From: Ypsolopha sequella
Lineage: Eukaryota; Arthropoda; Insecta; Lepidoptera; Ypsolophidae
Assembly (NCBI GenBank): GCA_934047225.1
Contig: OW203987.1
Coordinates: forward strand, 3,995,501 to 4,059,500
Reading direction: 5' to 3'
Length of the DNA: 64,000 nt
Made by a program: the position numbers and the translations under genes. The notes beneath the pieces are model-generated. The model was not told where the DNA came from. It made no database searches and saw only the letters and a program-made list of their open reading frames with translations. Of the stretch, positions 54,601 to 64,000 are shown piece after piece. How positions within the stretch are numbered: the stretch's first letter is position 1; each line of letters begins with the position of its first letter.

Positions 54601-57600
54601 GCCTGGATGCTAGTCCTTTTGGCCACTTCATATTTCTAACTAAGTTTCTATTCTACTCTACTAGTTACTAGGAGGTCTTCTTTGTTCTACATTAATTAAA
54701 TTTCATTTCATTATCTGTCGAAACTTTAAAATCATATATATGCTCAAATTTGATGCTTCGTCCGAGTCCGAGTCCGAAAATATTGTATATGCAATATTTT
54801 TCTTCTCTTGTCAGTGTTGCAACCCTCGGATTTTGGCTTTCCCCTATCTTCTTGTAAAAATACCCTAAATTTGACATTATTAGGCATAAAGTTTATTAGT
54901 TTCATTAACTATAAACATTGTGAAAATCCCCTAAATTTGACACTTTTAAGACCTTTTTCCCCTAAGCATTTAATTTAAAAGTAAAACACAATTTGACTAT
55001 TATTGGACTACCTAAAAAGGTCATTAGTTTAATTAAATATTGAACAGTCACGAATAGCGTCCATTTTTAAGAATCAAAATAGAAAAGTGTTTTACGAAAG
55101 ATATTAATGATTTGTTGCTAACGTAGAGATCTGCTAGTACATGAAGCGCGTGATACATTGCTCTCTCTCCCTCTTTTGATATACCTCGAGAGGGATAGAA
55201 TGTTGTAGCAAGCGGCTAAAACTCGATATGGTCAGCTATGCTAGATCCCCTGCACACCACGTTCGGATATATACGTTCTAAACCCAAAATTCGTCCCAAA
55301 TAACTTTCGGGACAGGAAGTCGAAATATATCTGGAATTAATTATAATAACATGTTTTTATAGGAGTATATAGATAGTATAATATAAACAAAATGAAAAAC
55401 AAGTAAGTTTTTTTATAATAATATTAGTGTTAAGTCACATTTTTTTCACTTGTTTAAAGGGTTCGGATGTGCTAGCCTAACATGGCCAGCGTTAAGCCTG
55501 TCAAAAGGCGTTTAGAAAGACGTGGTTAAAAACCGGCCATGTTATTCTATATTTTACCCATAGACTTAGATATACATCTTAAGTCTATGATTTTACCTAT
55601 TCACCTATTTGTAGGTATTCTTGACTTTTCGATTTCTAAACTTAGTTTCTGACGGATGGAATAACTGCAGGATTGTGTTCCGTTTTGCGCATGTACTGCA
55701 TCAATCAATGCTGCAATCAAAATGGAACAGTTATAGGTATATTAACGTAGACAGAGAATATTCTCTGTCTACGTTAATATACCTATAAGAACTATTTAAT
55801 TAAGAACAGACATCATGATGGGGCCAGCTCAGTTGTGGGCGTGGCCAAATGTCATGCTGTTTAATTTCGCTATAAGGTGCAAGCTCCACGAAACTTGCGA
55901 GGTTGCCGACGCAAAATTGAAAACTTGTTTCAGGAGAAACCAGATTTTGGCAAGACTGTACACGTTTTTAAACATTATTTTTGGTTATTATTAATCTAGA
56001 TAACATTTTAGATGTTTGACTCTTAATAATTTTTCGACTTTATCTAAAACAATAAAAGCACATTCGGCTACCGTGGTAAAAAACCGTTCAATTTACGTAT
56101 TTTAGGAGTTTTTGTTAAGATATTACTCAAATTTCACGATTTTTAGTTCGACTTAAACAAAGATGTAGATAATGTTAATGGACTAAGTCTAAAATATTAT
56201 AATAACATTCCATAGACACCTCAAAATGTGGTGAAAGTGTTTGTTTGCGTTTGATGACGCCTCTTACTCGCACCGAAACGCACCGTTTCGAAACGGCGAT
56301 GGTGATTGCCAAGTGATGTAATGGAAATTACTGGATTGAACACTTTTCTAATTTTGTACGTCATGGTCGGCATGATATTTTTTAACGTCACGCGATATAG
56401 CAGGGAAGTACCTATATATGTATGGAGGTATAGGGAGACGCTTTTAATTTTCCGTGGACGTTATCGCTGACGGAAAATTAAAAGCGTCTCTTTACATTGG
56501 ACGTTATCGTCGACGGAAAATTAAAAACGTCTCGATACAACTCCATACATTTTACTTCCCTTATTATGTATATTTTACCGTGACGGTAAAAATATGCCGT
56601 TACCGTGCAAGATTATAAAAGCTCCCAATGCATCGAGAGTCGCTACTAAACGTGGTCCCCATTGTAACCAGATTAGAAGGATCCTGTGATTTTAGCATGA
56701 AAATGAAAGAAATAATTTCGGGCTTAGCAGATTTTGTCGCAAAATTTGGCAGTTAGCAGGGTCTAATAAAACAGGAGACGAACAAGCGTTGGCGGGTGAT
56801 CGAACTGAACGCAGCCAATGACTGATGTTAGTTAGTTTCGTTGGTTATGGATATACAACAGTCCTACAAAGCTCTTTTAGCGCGTGGATTGGTCTCTATT
56901 TAATATCTTTGGGTAAAAATCGGAACCAACGCTGCTATCTTATCACTTCTTAATCCACATCTGCGCCCCCCCTGCCACTGTGGTCCACGCGCCAAAATAC
57001 TTTTAGGTTATTTCCATATAAATAAAATTAATAAAAACACCATGAAAGTAAAAAACAGTTGATCTAGAAAGTTTTTCCTTATTTTATATAAATAATGTTA
57101 TTTTTGGTATTAGTCGACCATAGTTAAATATTTTAATTTATTAGGCTTTTCTATCAAAGTTATATTAATTTGTGCATTACTTTTTAAATGATCCAGCACA
57201 ACAACTTTAAAACGTGTCTGTATTTGACAATAACTATGGTCGCCTAATCCCATAAATCACATTTATTTAATACTTTATATTCAAAACTAAAGACAATCAG
57301 AAGTTCTGCGTTTGGGAACAAGATCTGTTGCATCCATTTTAGCATTAAAATGTTTTCTTTGTTTTAGAGATCTCGATAAAATACTGATATTTAGTGCAAC
57401 TGGAGATCGTGACGCCGAAATTCTTTTGAAACCATTAAAGGATATTGGATTTCATCAAGTTTACTTTGTTAATCCTACCGCTTATAAAGAAATAAACGAG
57501 AAAAATGGTAATTCTCTAAAAAATAATGATTCTTCTTCCCAACTGTGTAGTCGTTAATACTTTCGCTTTATTTTTAGATAATTTTTCTGCAGTGGAGCAA

Positions 57601-57816
57601 AAAGAAGTCATGGCTAAATGTGAAAAACACGCTGAGATTTGGAGAAGTTTTCGCAGTTACGATGAAATCACAAATACAAAGGTGATGGAATGCGTTTTCG
57701 ATGCTTTAATCGATGTTAAACAGTCCAACGAATATTCATGTGTCCTCATTACGGGATCTCTTCATTTAGTTGGAGCTTCTCTATCCATTTTAGACTGTAA
57801 CCTAAGCAAAGATTAA
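48681..57816 (+). CDS. FPGS: Folylpolyglutamate synthase (mitochondrial and cytosolic starts)
   Basis: Adds glutamates to folates using ATP, trapping them in the cell and mitochondria for one-carbon metabolism. Nine exons: 48681-48767, 48850-48933, 50318-50425, 50506-50685, 51384-51520, 51644-51824, 51898-52355, 57368-57507, 57578-57816. From ATG 48744 (MSCNYSYEDAVQKLN) it is 516 residues. An in-frame ATG at 48681, first after a stop at 48654, adds 21 residues (MYSVSLLCRRIFVDTKLL..) that look like a mitochondrial presequence; FPGS in other animals makes both forms this way. Motifs (cytosolic numbering): ATP loop AGTKGKGS at 67-74, TGFFSSPHL at 90-98, then EVGIGGVVDYTN, GLDHTSILG, FYLDGAHT, FSATGDRD and C-terminal LITGSLHLVGA. 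Exon 7 is long and contains a basic insert (SLRKRLKNGKIRR). Intron 7 (5 kb) contains RPAP2 antisense. Confidence 0.95.
49021..50000. mobile_element. GGCCAAGT/GGGTTCCGTA family copy interrupted by a hAT-like MITE
   Basis: Begins AACCGGCCATGTGCAAGTCT..AAAGGGTTCCGTAACACC, is interrupted by the MITE 49074-49336, and ends with GGGTTCTG...GGTATGGAACCCTAAAG near 49998. It fills most of FPGS intron 2 (48934-50317). Confidence 0.7.
49074..49336. mobile_element. hAT-like MITE, copy D with 8-bp target duplication
   Basis: 263 bp from CAGTGGCGTGCACAGAAC to GTTCTGTGCACGCCACTG, flanked by CACCACAC at 49066-49073 and 49337-49344. The most intact copy; the duplication is perfect. Confidence 0.92.
51180..51350. 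mobile_element. GGGTTCCGTA family fragment
   Basis: GTAACACATATTCTGTGAAC, AGCTGTAGACCCCTGG and GACAGACAGAC..GGCGGAGACTTAGTAA match 34895-35055. In FPGS intron 4 (50686-51383). Confidence 0.65.
52512..54317 (-). CDS. RPAP2: RNA polymerase II-associated protein 2 (Rtr1-type CTD phosphatase), intronless
   Basis: RPAP2/Rtr1 proteins bind RNA polymerase II, dephosphorylate Ser5 of its C-terminal repeat, and help its assembly and nuclear import. A single uninterrupted 601-residue frame starts MDVLDKKMKKKPSKIEEM. The family zinc site is clear: C79 and C84 (LCGYPLCSK) with C117 and C121 (FCSNACYEGAMYV), followed by the typical SSPLWFREYEE. An Asp/Glu/Lys/Thr-rich middle region (about 170-320) precedes a helical C-terminal part (RIVCNHLNKVLPDILRSLGL at about 476-495). 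The gene lies wholly in FPGS intron 7 on the other strand, 157 bp from exon 7. Nothing interrupts the frame and no poly-A tail relic was seen. It is either an old intronless gene or a functional retrocopy. 3' UTR overlap with FPGS exon 7 is possible. Confidence 0.92.
   Translation of the reverse strand: MDVLDKKMKKKPSKIEEMSKEQIRQAIQKKRECNLKAQSIVENLLESQVTEEYFLQCLIDINQCHLEDVIEERSIIHLCGYPLCSKTLSLKDIPKQKYRISMKTNKVYDITVRKSFCSNACYEGAMYVKKQMLSSPLWFREYEEVPKFHLPPQGTGGSMGQVVDVAIVEKLHLKTDKTPQFTTINDFTSASLTEIYNNQNKDETILVNCQESSEKQTDTMEFELKEKTQTYNISNEKSDCGMDKATNTPLTNKPSQPSGETKQLLDNKSLTKHSTSKSNPFNIVGEIVEKPEKKIDPLTEVPENRSNLPARSAKVIPKKQLSVTVITIEVEKCLAEWITLDTMLFLLGEDKVKEMVVDKGECIKEYLNNYAKSIFYNSNTYDQYQTLCRKLNMLELEDRKFDSQALQRETKPLPDYSILQEESKKLQFKVKAFFAGDTAIPEVGSNIEQTGVVEDESVLTKIPLVDKNAQNALRRRIVCNHLNKVLPDILRSLGLLTLSIREDVQLLVKTLKLKADNIMFKPIQWTLIAIVIIKLLSLRDLRLQHLLKQQKAFQHMQLLLLMFKQDDKYLDRLIFWLTDIDRLLNTNDTQLTGDEKGLIIL
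55731..55788. repeat. Perfect 58-bp palindrome
   Basis: Two 29-bp arms with no spacer, TTATAGGTATATTAACGTAG... centred on AGAAT|ATTCT. Not related by eye to the other palindromic elements in the window. Confidence 0.9.
56435..56533. repeat. Hairpin with a duplicated right arm
   Basis: GAGACGCTTTTAATTTTCCG.. (56435-56455) is perfectly complementary to 56470-56490, and a second near-copy of that right arm follows at 56513-56533 along with its GGACGTTATCG spacer. Confidence 0.8.
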
Positions 57817-57958
57817 ACATTAAGAGTACCTTAAAGCAGAGAACAAGTACTTGCCTTAAAGTAATTACTTATACTTTTCTTTATGTACATATTGAATTTT
57901 TTTTTTTATTGATTTTAATCTACTTTTTTATTGTATTGTGCAAATGTTGATTTATTTA

Positions 57959-57964
57959 AATAAA
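57959..57964 (+). terminator. FPGS polyadenylation signal
   Basis: AATAAA 143 bp after the FPGS stop, the first canonical signal downstream. Confidence 0.65.
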
Positions 57965-58674
57965 CTGCAATGTGAGCAATGCACCTTTGACGGTTTAGTT
58001 TAATCCGAATTTTAGCATTCGTTTAGCAACTATGTATTAAAAAAACTTGTCTTTCAAACCTAACTTAAGGTTTAAACATCAATCGCTCGGTACGAAGTGC
58101 ACAGTTTAATTTTGTTTTTGTTGTTAGGAAGATATGGTGAAAAAGATATTGGTCTGTGGCAATTCACGCCATAGAGTATATTAAAAGTTTTGTATAAGTT
58201 GGTTTATAAATCAACAGTTTGAAATAAAATGCACGATTTAGTCCAAACAAGCTTAAAATGCTGTTTTAAGTTTGTTTCAACAAAATAATGGCTAAATGTG
58301 CATTAAATTTCAAGCTGTTGATTCATTCAAATTTGTGGGATAGTGCAAGTGATTTTCTGTTCATAACAGTACATATAAACATAATCAACTACCATTACCA
58401 TAAATGAAAAATTATTAAATTATGGTATAATTATGATCTTTAATTTGTCAGTATTTTTTTTCAGTTGTAGTATTTTTTTTCAAAACGATGTCCCCGTTTC
58501 GCTGTATTTTTACTCTTATTTATCATTTCCTATTCCATTACCTTTCCAACAAAAAAAAAATGGAACGTTCTATCATAAATACAATAATTTCTAGGAGCAG
58601 TTAACAAAAGACACTGCGCTCGCGTGCGTGCCATACAAAGATGCTCAGGCGCAGAATATTTTCAAGGTTAAAAA

Positions 58675-59677
58675 AAACCGGCCAAGTACGAGTTAGACTC
58701 GCGTACCTAGGGTTCCGTATTGTGGATGATAAAATTAATTTTGTCATTTTTTTTTCCTGAATTTCTCGACCGCTTTTTTTTCCTGTAATCTTTACGTAAA
58801 TACATATTACCATGATTTTTTTCATATTTTTTGGTCCACCAGTTTTGGAGATAAGGGGGGGACATACATATTTTTTAAATGTTTCTCGAAACTAGTGCCA
58901 GTAAGTATAGTAAAAGTATATATTTTTACAATCGGCTTTTTAATATATACAATTTGATACCCATATTGTATTTTAAAATATCTTTTTTATTTATTTTACT
59001 TCTTTTTCTGTATTTCTCATTATTGCTGAATTTTTTTTTAATCGCTATAGTTTTCCTGTAATTGGCCAGTTATGAAAAATATTTACTTTTAATATTTATA
59101 TATTAAAAGTATATATTTTTACAATCAGCTTTTTAATGCTTATAATTTGATACCCATATTGTGTTTTTATAAAAAAAATATATATATATTTTACTTCTTC
59201 TGTATTTCTCATTAGTGCTGAATTTTTTTTATCGCTATAGTTTACCTGTAATTGGCTAGTTATGATCTATAATTGTCATTTTTTCATATATTTCTGTCCA
59301 CCTGTTTCTGAGATAAGGAGGGAGACATACGTATTTTTGGGGTTTTTTAAAAATTTCTCGAAACCAGTGTCAGTAAATATATTAAAATTATATACTTTTA
59401 GAATCAACTTTTTAATACCTACAATTTGATACCCATATTGTATTTTTAGTCTAGTATTTTTTTATTTTTCTCACTTTTGTATTGGAAATATTTTGAACGA
59501 TTTCAAATTTTTCATTTTTTTTACACCCTAATATGTGGGCAAATTAACGCTATTATTGTGCCAAATTTCATGTATTTATCTTTAACTGTGCTAAAGTTAT
59601 TAGGCTGTGACATACGGACGGACAACGGAGTCTCACCATAAGGTTCCTTTTGTACCTTTTAGGTACTACGGAACCCT
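58675..59677. mobile_element. GGCCAAGT...GGGTTCCGTA family, about 1-kb copy
   Basis: Starts ACCGGCCAAGTACGAGTTAG..CGTACCTAGGGTTCCGTA and ends GACGGACAACGGAGTCTCAC..TACGGAACCCTAAAAA, so the ends are partly inverted (AGGGTTCCGTA / TACGGAACCCT). It contains an internal direct repeat (about 58915-59060 against 59105-59260: TATATTTTTACAATC.GCTTTT). Downstream of FPGS; no coding potential. Confidence 0.7.
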
Positions 59678-60366
59678 AAAAAAAGAATTCGAAACATCTT
59701 TGTTTTTGTCGATATATCTAGATCTAGTTTCATCCCCTTTCGGATGTGCATTCTTACGAGCGACACACTGTATAAATACTTTATCTTTGGTCGTGACCGA
59801 TTCGTGGGTGTTTATAGTGGAAAATAGTAAGTAAAATATAGTTTATTGTTATCTGATGACCGAACTCACTAGGTACCGAAGTGGTTATATTGTCTTTGCT
59901 ACCTACCTCAGAATAAGGTATTCCTTATTCTGAGCTACCTACCATTTAGTCAATTTTGATCTTCGTTTGGTTTGTTTTTCAGACTATGCCCATGTACTCT
60001 GACTACGCCCGTCTAACATTGACAGCATTAACCATAAACAAATTCAACGCGTGCAAATGGGATGAAATGTAGGTGATGGTCGTCTGACGATCTAACTGAA
60101 CGCAACGCAGCCCTATTTTGTTTATTATTTTGACTTTTAGACCATAGAGTATATTTAGACTATATTTTACTCAGAATAAGGAATTATTCTGAGATATTTT
60201 ATTTTGACAGTTCGTTCGTCGATCGATTTCAACCTGCCTGACATGAGATTATTATATTATATTAGTACAAAATTAAAATTGTAATTAAGAAGTGTAAAAT
60301 TTGTTAATAACGTGGAATCAATCACTTGGCTACGATTAAATCGCGCTGTCTGTCAGTGCGTCATCT

Positions 60367-60459
60367 ATGAATCATTCATCCGAAGAATCAGTTCATTTAC
60401 TTGCTAAACTGAATTTATCTTTAATGGCAGAAGAAAAGGGTGATCTCGATCAGGTACAG
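60367..60459 (+). CDS. Candidate first coding exon of an unidentified gene
   Basis: ATG with an in-frame stop just upstream; reads MNHSSEESVHLLAKLNLSLM then AEEKGDLDQ and a donor at either CAG|GTACAG (60453) or CAG|GTAAAC (60459). TCAGT initiator-like sequence lies 10 bp upstream. No second exon was found before the window ends, and the peptide matches no family I recognise. May be chance. Confidence 0.3.
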
Positions 60460-60874
60460 GTAAACCTCCGATTGCCACAATTTATTTATGTCTGTCGATT
60501 TAAGAGCTTTTGTGGTGAATCCATCTGACATGTATTGTGTGTAGCAATATATTAGAGGTCAGTGCCTCTTATCGACATATTGCCCCTTGATTATACTTTT
60601 ACTGTTTGTTTCGAACATTGTCTGCTTTGTATTTCTCAGCATATTGTTTGTGTAAAGTCATGGTGTCTACGTAGTCACCATAAGCTTATGCTTCCTGTTG
60701 ATTACCGACACTACATTTTAAATGCGTAAGTGATTAAACTAGGCATTACTTTTCTCCTATCTATTTCTGCTAGTTAATCATGTCCAGATATCACCAAACT
60801 GTAATAAGTATATGGTTAATTGGTATTAAGTGTTCCATTACTGTTTTACCCAAAATATAAGTTCTCCATCTGGG

Positions 60875-60933
60875 AACACAACTAAAATTGGTATACTTAT
60901 GTCTGTCCTAAGTATACCAATTTTAGTTGTGTT
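60875..60933. repeat. Perfect 25-bp-arm hairpin
   Basis: AACACAACTAAAATTGGTAT.. (60875-60899) and its exact complement (60909-60933) around a 9-nt loop. Could fold into a short stem in RNA; no paralogue seen in the window. Confidence 0.8.
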
Positions 60934-61012
60934 AAAATCTTCCATCTACCATTGATTAAGTAAAGCACATGGCACATACATATCCTTTAGTTTATTTAGA
61001 GGTAAATAAACT

Positions 61013-63669
61013 GGTTGGGGTGTAGAAAAGGGGGCACTATGGGAAAAAAGACTTAAAAAATTTTCGCTTGGGCGCCGCCTGGTCGTAGTGTCGATAAGGG
61101 GGCACTGAGGAAAAAAACACTTAGAAAATTTTCGTAACAATTTTTTTTTTCACTTTTTTTAAGTTTTCTTTTTACGATCTTCTAGCGTTTTTCCTAGTCA
61201 TTAATAAATGTATTATGCATTTTCTTCATACGACTTATATTTTTTGAGATATAAGCTCTGAAAAATATTATTTTGTTATATCTCGGTAAAAAGTAGTCGT
61301 ACGGAAAAAAGTCATAAGACATAAAATTACGACAAAAAGCAACTCAACGCGATGCGCTCATAAAAAAAAGATTTTATTTTTTTTTTAAATTTCGTCAGAG
61401 TCCCTTGCCCCCTTACGTATCCTAGCACCGTCAACTGGGACATAGAAAAATTACGATGATTTTTTAAATTTTCAAAGTTTCTAATTTTTGTTTAAATATC
61501 GTCTAGGGATTCTTCTGGCCATTATTTTTAGTCATTTAAGATTTTACCGTACATGTCACCGTTCTCGAGATATAGGTCAAAAAAGTCTTTTTTTAATTTT
61601 ATCTCTGTATATATTAGTCATATGAAAAAAGTCATATGACATAAATTAACAAGAAAAAGTACTTCCTAGTGATGCATGAATAAAAAATGCAAAATAATGA
61701 AAAAAAAATATTCGGCTGGAACATAGCCGAATTTTTTGTAGATTTTTTTATTACAAGAACTTGATATTTTTCAATGCTTATCGTATAGATTATGTTTTTC
61801 CCATCATTTTTGGTCGTATAAATTTTTTGCTTCAGAAGCCCTTAAAATTTTTTTTTCGATATAACTCGGAGAAAAGTAGTCGTACGGAAAAAAATTGTAT
61901 GACATAAAATTACGACAAAAAGCAACTTAACGCGATGCGCTCATAAAAAAAGTTTTTTTTTTTTTTTGGAAATTCGTCAGAGTCCCTTGCCCCCTTACGT
62001 ATCCTAGCACCGTCAACTGGGACATAGAAAAATTACGATGAATTTCCAAAAAAAAAAAAAAAACTTTTTTTTATGAGCGCATCGCGTTGAATTGCTTTTT
62101 GTCGTAATTTTATGTCATACAACTTTTTTCCGTACGACTACTTTTCTCCGAGGTATATCGAAAAAAAAATTTTAAGGGCTTCTGAAGCAAAAAATTTATA
62201 CGACCAAAAATGATGGGAAAAACATAATCTATACGATAAGCATTGAAAAATATCAAGTTCTTGTAATAAAAAAATCTACAAAAAATTCGGCTATGTTCCA
62301 GCCGAATATTTTTTTTCATTATTTTGCATTTTTTATTCATGCATCACTAGGAAGTACTTTTTCTTGTTAATTTATGTCATATGACTTTTTTCATATGACT
62401 AATATATACAGAGATAAAATTAAAAAAAGACTTTTTTGACCTATATCTCGAGAACGGTGACATGTACGGTAAAATCTTAAATGACTAAAAATAATGGCCA
62501 GAAGAATCCCTAGACGATATTTAAACAAAAATATGAAACTTTGAAAATTTAAAAAATCATCGTAATTTTTCTATGTCCCAGTTGACGGTGCTAGGATACG
62601 TAAGGGGGCAAGGGACTCTGACGAAATTTAAAAAAAAAATAAAATAAATCCTAGCACCGTCAACTGGGACATAGAAAAATTACGATGAATTTCCAAAAAA
62701 AAAAAAAAACTTTTTTTTATGAGCGCATCGCGTTGAATTGCTTTTTGTCGTAATTTTATGTCATACAACTTTTTTCCGTACGACTACTTTTCTCCGAGGT
62801 ATATCGAAAAAAAAATTTTAAGGGCTTCTGAAGCAAAAAATTTATACGACCAAAAATGATGGGAAAAACATAATCTATACGATAAGCATTGAAAAATATC
62901 AAGTTCTTGTAATAAAAAAATCTACAAAAAATTCGGCTATGTTCCAGCCGAATATTTTTTTTCATTATTTTGCATTTTTTATTCATGCATCACTAGGAAG
63001 TACTTTTTCTTGTTAATTTATGTCATATGACTTTTTTCATATGACTAATATATACAGAGATAAAATTAAAAAAAGACTTTTTTGACCTATATCTCGAGAA
63101 CGGTGACATGTACGGTAAAATCTTAAATGACTAAAAATAATGGCCAGAAGAATCCCTAGACGATATTTAAACAAAAATATGAAACTTTGAAAATTTAAAA
63201 AATCATCGTAATTTTTCTATGTCCCAGTTGACGGTGCTAGGATACGTAAGGGGGCAAGGGACTCTGACGAATTGCCAAAAAAAAAATAAAATCTTTTTTT
63301 TATGAGCGCATCGCTTTGAGTTGCTTTTTGTCTTAATTTTATGTCTTATATATTTTTTCCGTACGACTTATAATAAAATTTTCACGGGCTTATATCTCAA
63401 AAAATATAAGTCGTATGAAGAAAATGCATAAGACATTAATTAATGGCTAGGAAAAACGCTACACAATTGTAAAAAAAAAACTTTAAAAAAGTTAAAAAAA
63501 AAAATCACGAAAATTTTCTAAGTTTTTTTTTTCAAGTACCAAAAATTTTTTTTTAATTTTATTTTTTTTCTTCCGCCCCCTTTTCTACACCCTAAGGGAA
63601 ACGTAGGCGGCGCCGAAAAGCGAATAATTTTGAAGGGGGGTATCGCGCCCCCTTATCTACACTCCGACC
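61013..63669. mobile_element. 2.66-kb multi-palindromic element with intact 8-bp target duplication
   Basis: Flanked by AATAAACT at 61005-61012 and 63670-63677 (the match extends one more base, G). Ends GGTTGGGGTGTAG and CTACACTCCGACC are inverted, next to AAGGGGGC / GCCCCCTT blocks. Most of the interior is inverted on itself: 61385-61990 pairs with 62060-62635, around a centre at about 61970-62055. The block 62001-62640 is then repeated in direct orientation at 62648-63270 (offset 646-647 bp). Open frames inside are duplicates of non-coding sequence. An end fragment of the same family (GGGGTCTAGATAAGGGGGCA) is at about 48990-49015. Confidence 0.85.
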
Positions 63670-63677
63670 AATAAACT

Positions 63678-64000
63678 GAATGATCTGTACATGTTTGACA
63701 GTGTACCAACCATGTAAGCAGAACAGAGCTATAAATGCATTGCAAGTAATACTCTGCCATTTAATCTTATAAATAAAGTTCATATATTTACATGTTCGGC
63801 AGCTGTGGACAAGTTATAACTTGACATTGGTGGAACTAATGTGCAGAGTCACATTTTCGAGAGCCAGATAAAATGACATTGAATTGAACTGTCAGAAACT
63901 GGTCCACGTTTTTCTGTGTAAATGAAAACTACAGATCAGTCTTATATTTCGGGTACAACTTGGGTAAAACTGTACAATAATAATATTATTAATTTTTTCG
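63678..64000. other. Window 3' end, nothing recognised
   Basis: About 320 bp of AT-rich sequence after the palindromic element; no exon, RNA gene or repeat identified. Confidence 0.5.

Larger units (their letters stand above)
54318..57367. other. Remainder of FPGS intron 7
   Basis: AT-rich. It has a repeated phrase GCCATAGCCAAGTCTTAG (about 54483 and 54534) next to a GGGCAGTAGCCCGTACAGCC block, probably SINE-like. It also holds a perfect 58-bp palindrome (55731-55788) and a triple-arm hairpin (56435-56533). No further exon recognised. Confidence 0.5.

Noticed and set aside
59920..60195. Short palindromes CAGAATAAGG..CCTTATTCTG (about 59905-59945 and 60170-60195) as regulatory sites
   Set aside because: Short, AT-rich, and no other support; likely debris of small inverted repeats.
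62110..62986. Two identical 76-residue frames (62110-62340, 62756-62986)
   Set aside because: They are the same repeat arm duplicated inside the palindromic element; composition is AT-rich low complexity.
61013..63669. Satellite or CRISPR-like array
   Set aside because: The repeats are few, about 600 bp long, inverted as well as direct, and bounded by a target-site duplication, as in a transposable element.

Overview
The window looks like nuclear DNA of an insect, most likely a moth or butterfly. Genes are split into many short GT-AG exons by AT-rich introns that are full of tRNA-headed SINEs, LINE 3' ends, and a dense collection of palindromic miniature elements. The repeat called here the GGCCAAGT...GGGTTCCGTA family and the LINE tail encoding EAYVQQWT are, from general knowledge, typical of Lepidoptera. 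No bacterial, viral or CRISPR-type system was seen. Exon models below were built by hand from splice signals, phase continuity and recognisable protein families.

Layout: (1) 2-20716 (+), the 3' 19 exons of a G9a/GLP-type histone H3K9 methyltransferase (EHMT), with N-terminal basic/acidic region, Cys-rich domain, ankyrin repeats, pre-SET, SET and post-SET. Its last intron and last exon lie in an apparently exact 2,076-bp tandem duplication (19451-23602). (2) 23603-29803, intergenic, repeat-rich, including a near-perfect 284/273-bp inverted repeat. (3) 29804-39904 (+), complete coding sequence of ALAD (porphobilinogen synthase, haem pathway) in 8 exons; the last intron holds a 2.77-kb element with about 345-bp terminal inverted repeats. 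(4) 41950-47580 (+), HSPA5/BiP (ER Hsp70) with a promoter carrying a perfect ERSE-II site, a non-coding first exon, and a KDEL C-terminus. (5) 48681-57816 (+), folylpolyglutamate synthase (FPGS) with two in-frame starts (mitochondrial and cytosolic). Its 5-kb intron 7 contains, on the opposite strand, the intronless RPAP2 gene (52512-54317). (6) 57965-64000, repeat-rich, with one weak candidate first exon (60367-60459) and a 2.66-kb multi-palindromic element with an intact 8-bp target duplication (61013-63669).

The genes are unrelated housekeeping functions (chromatin, haem synthesis, protein folding, folate retention, RNA polymerase II assembly); nothing suggests they act as one pathway. The unusual content is structural: recent duplication, nested insertions that reveal empty target sites, long foldbacks, and a GC-rich promoter-like segment found both in an EHMT intron and inside the ALAD-intron transposon.
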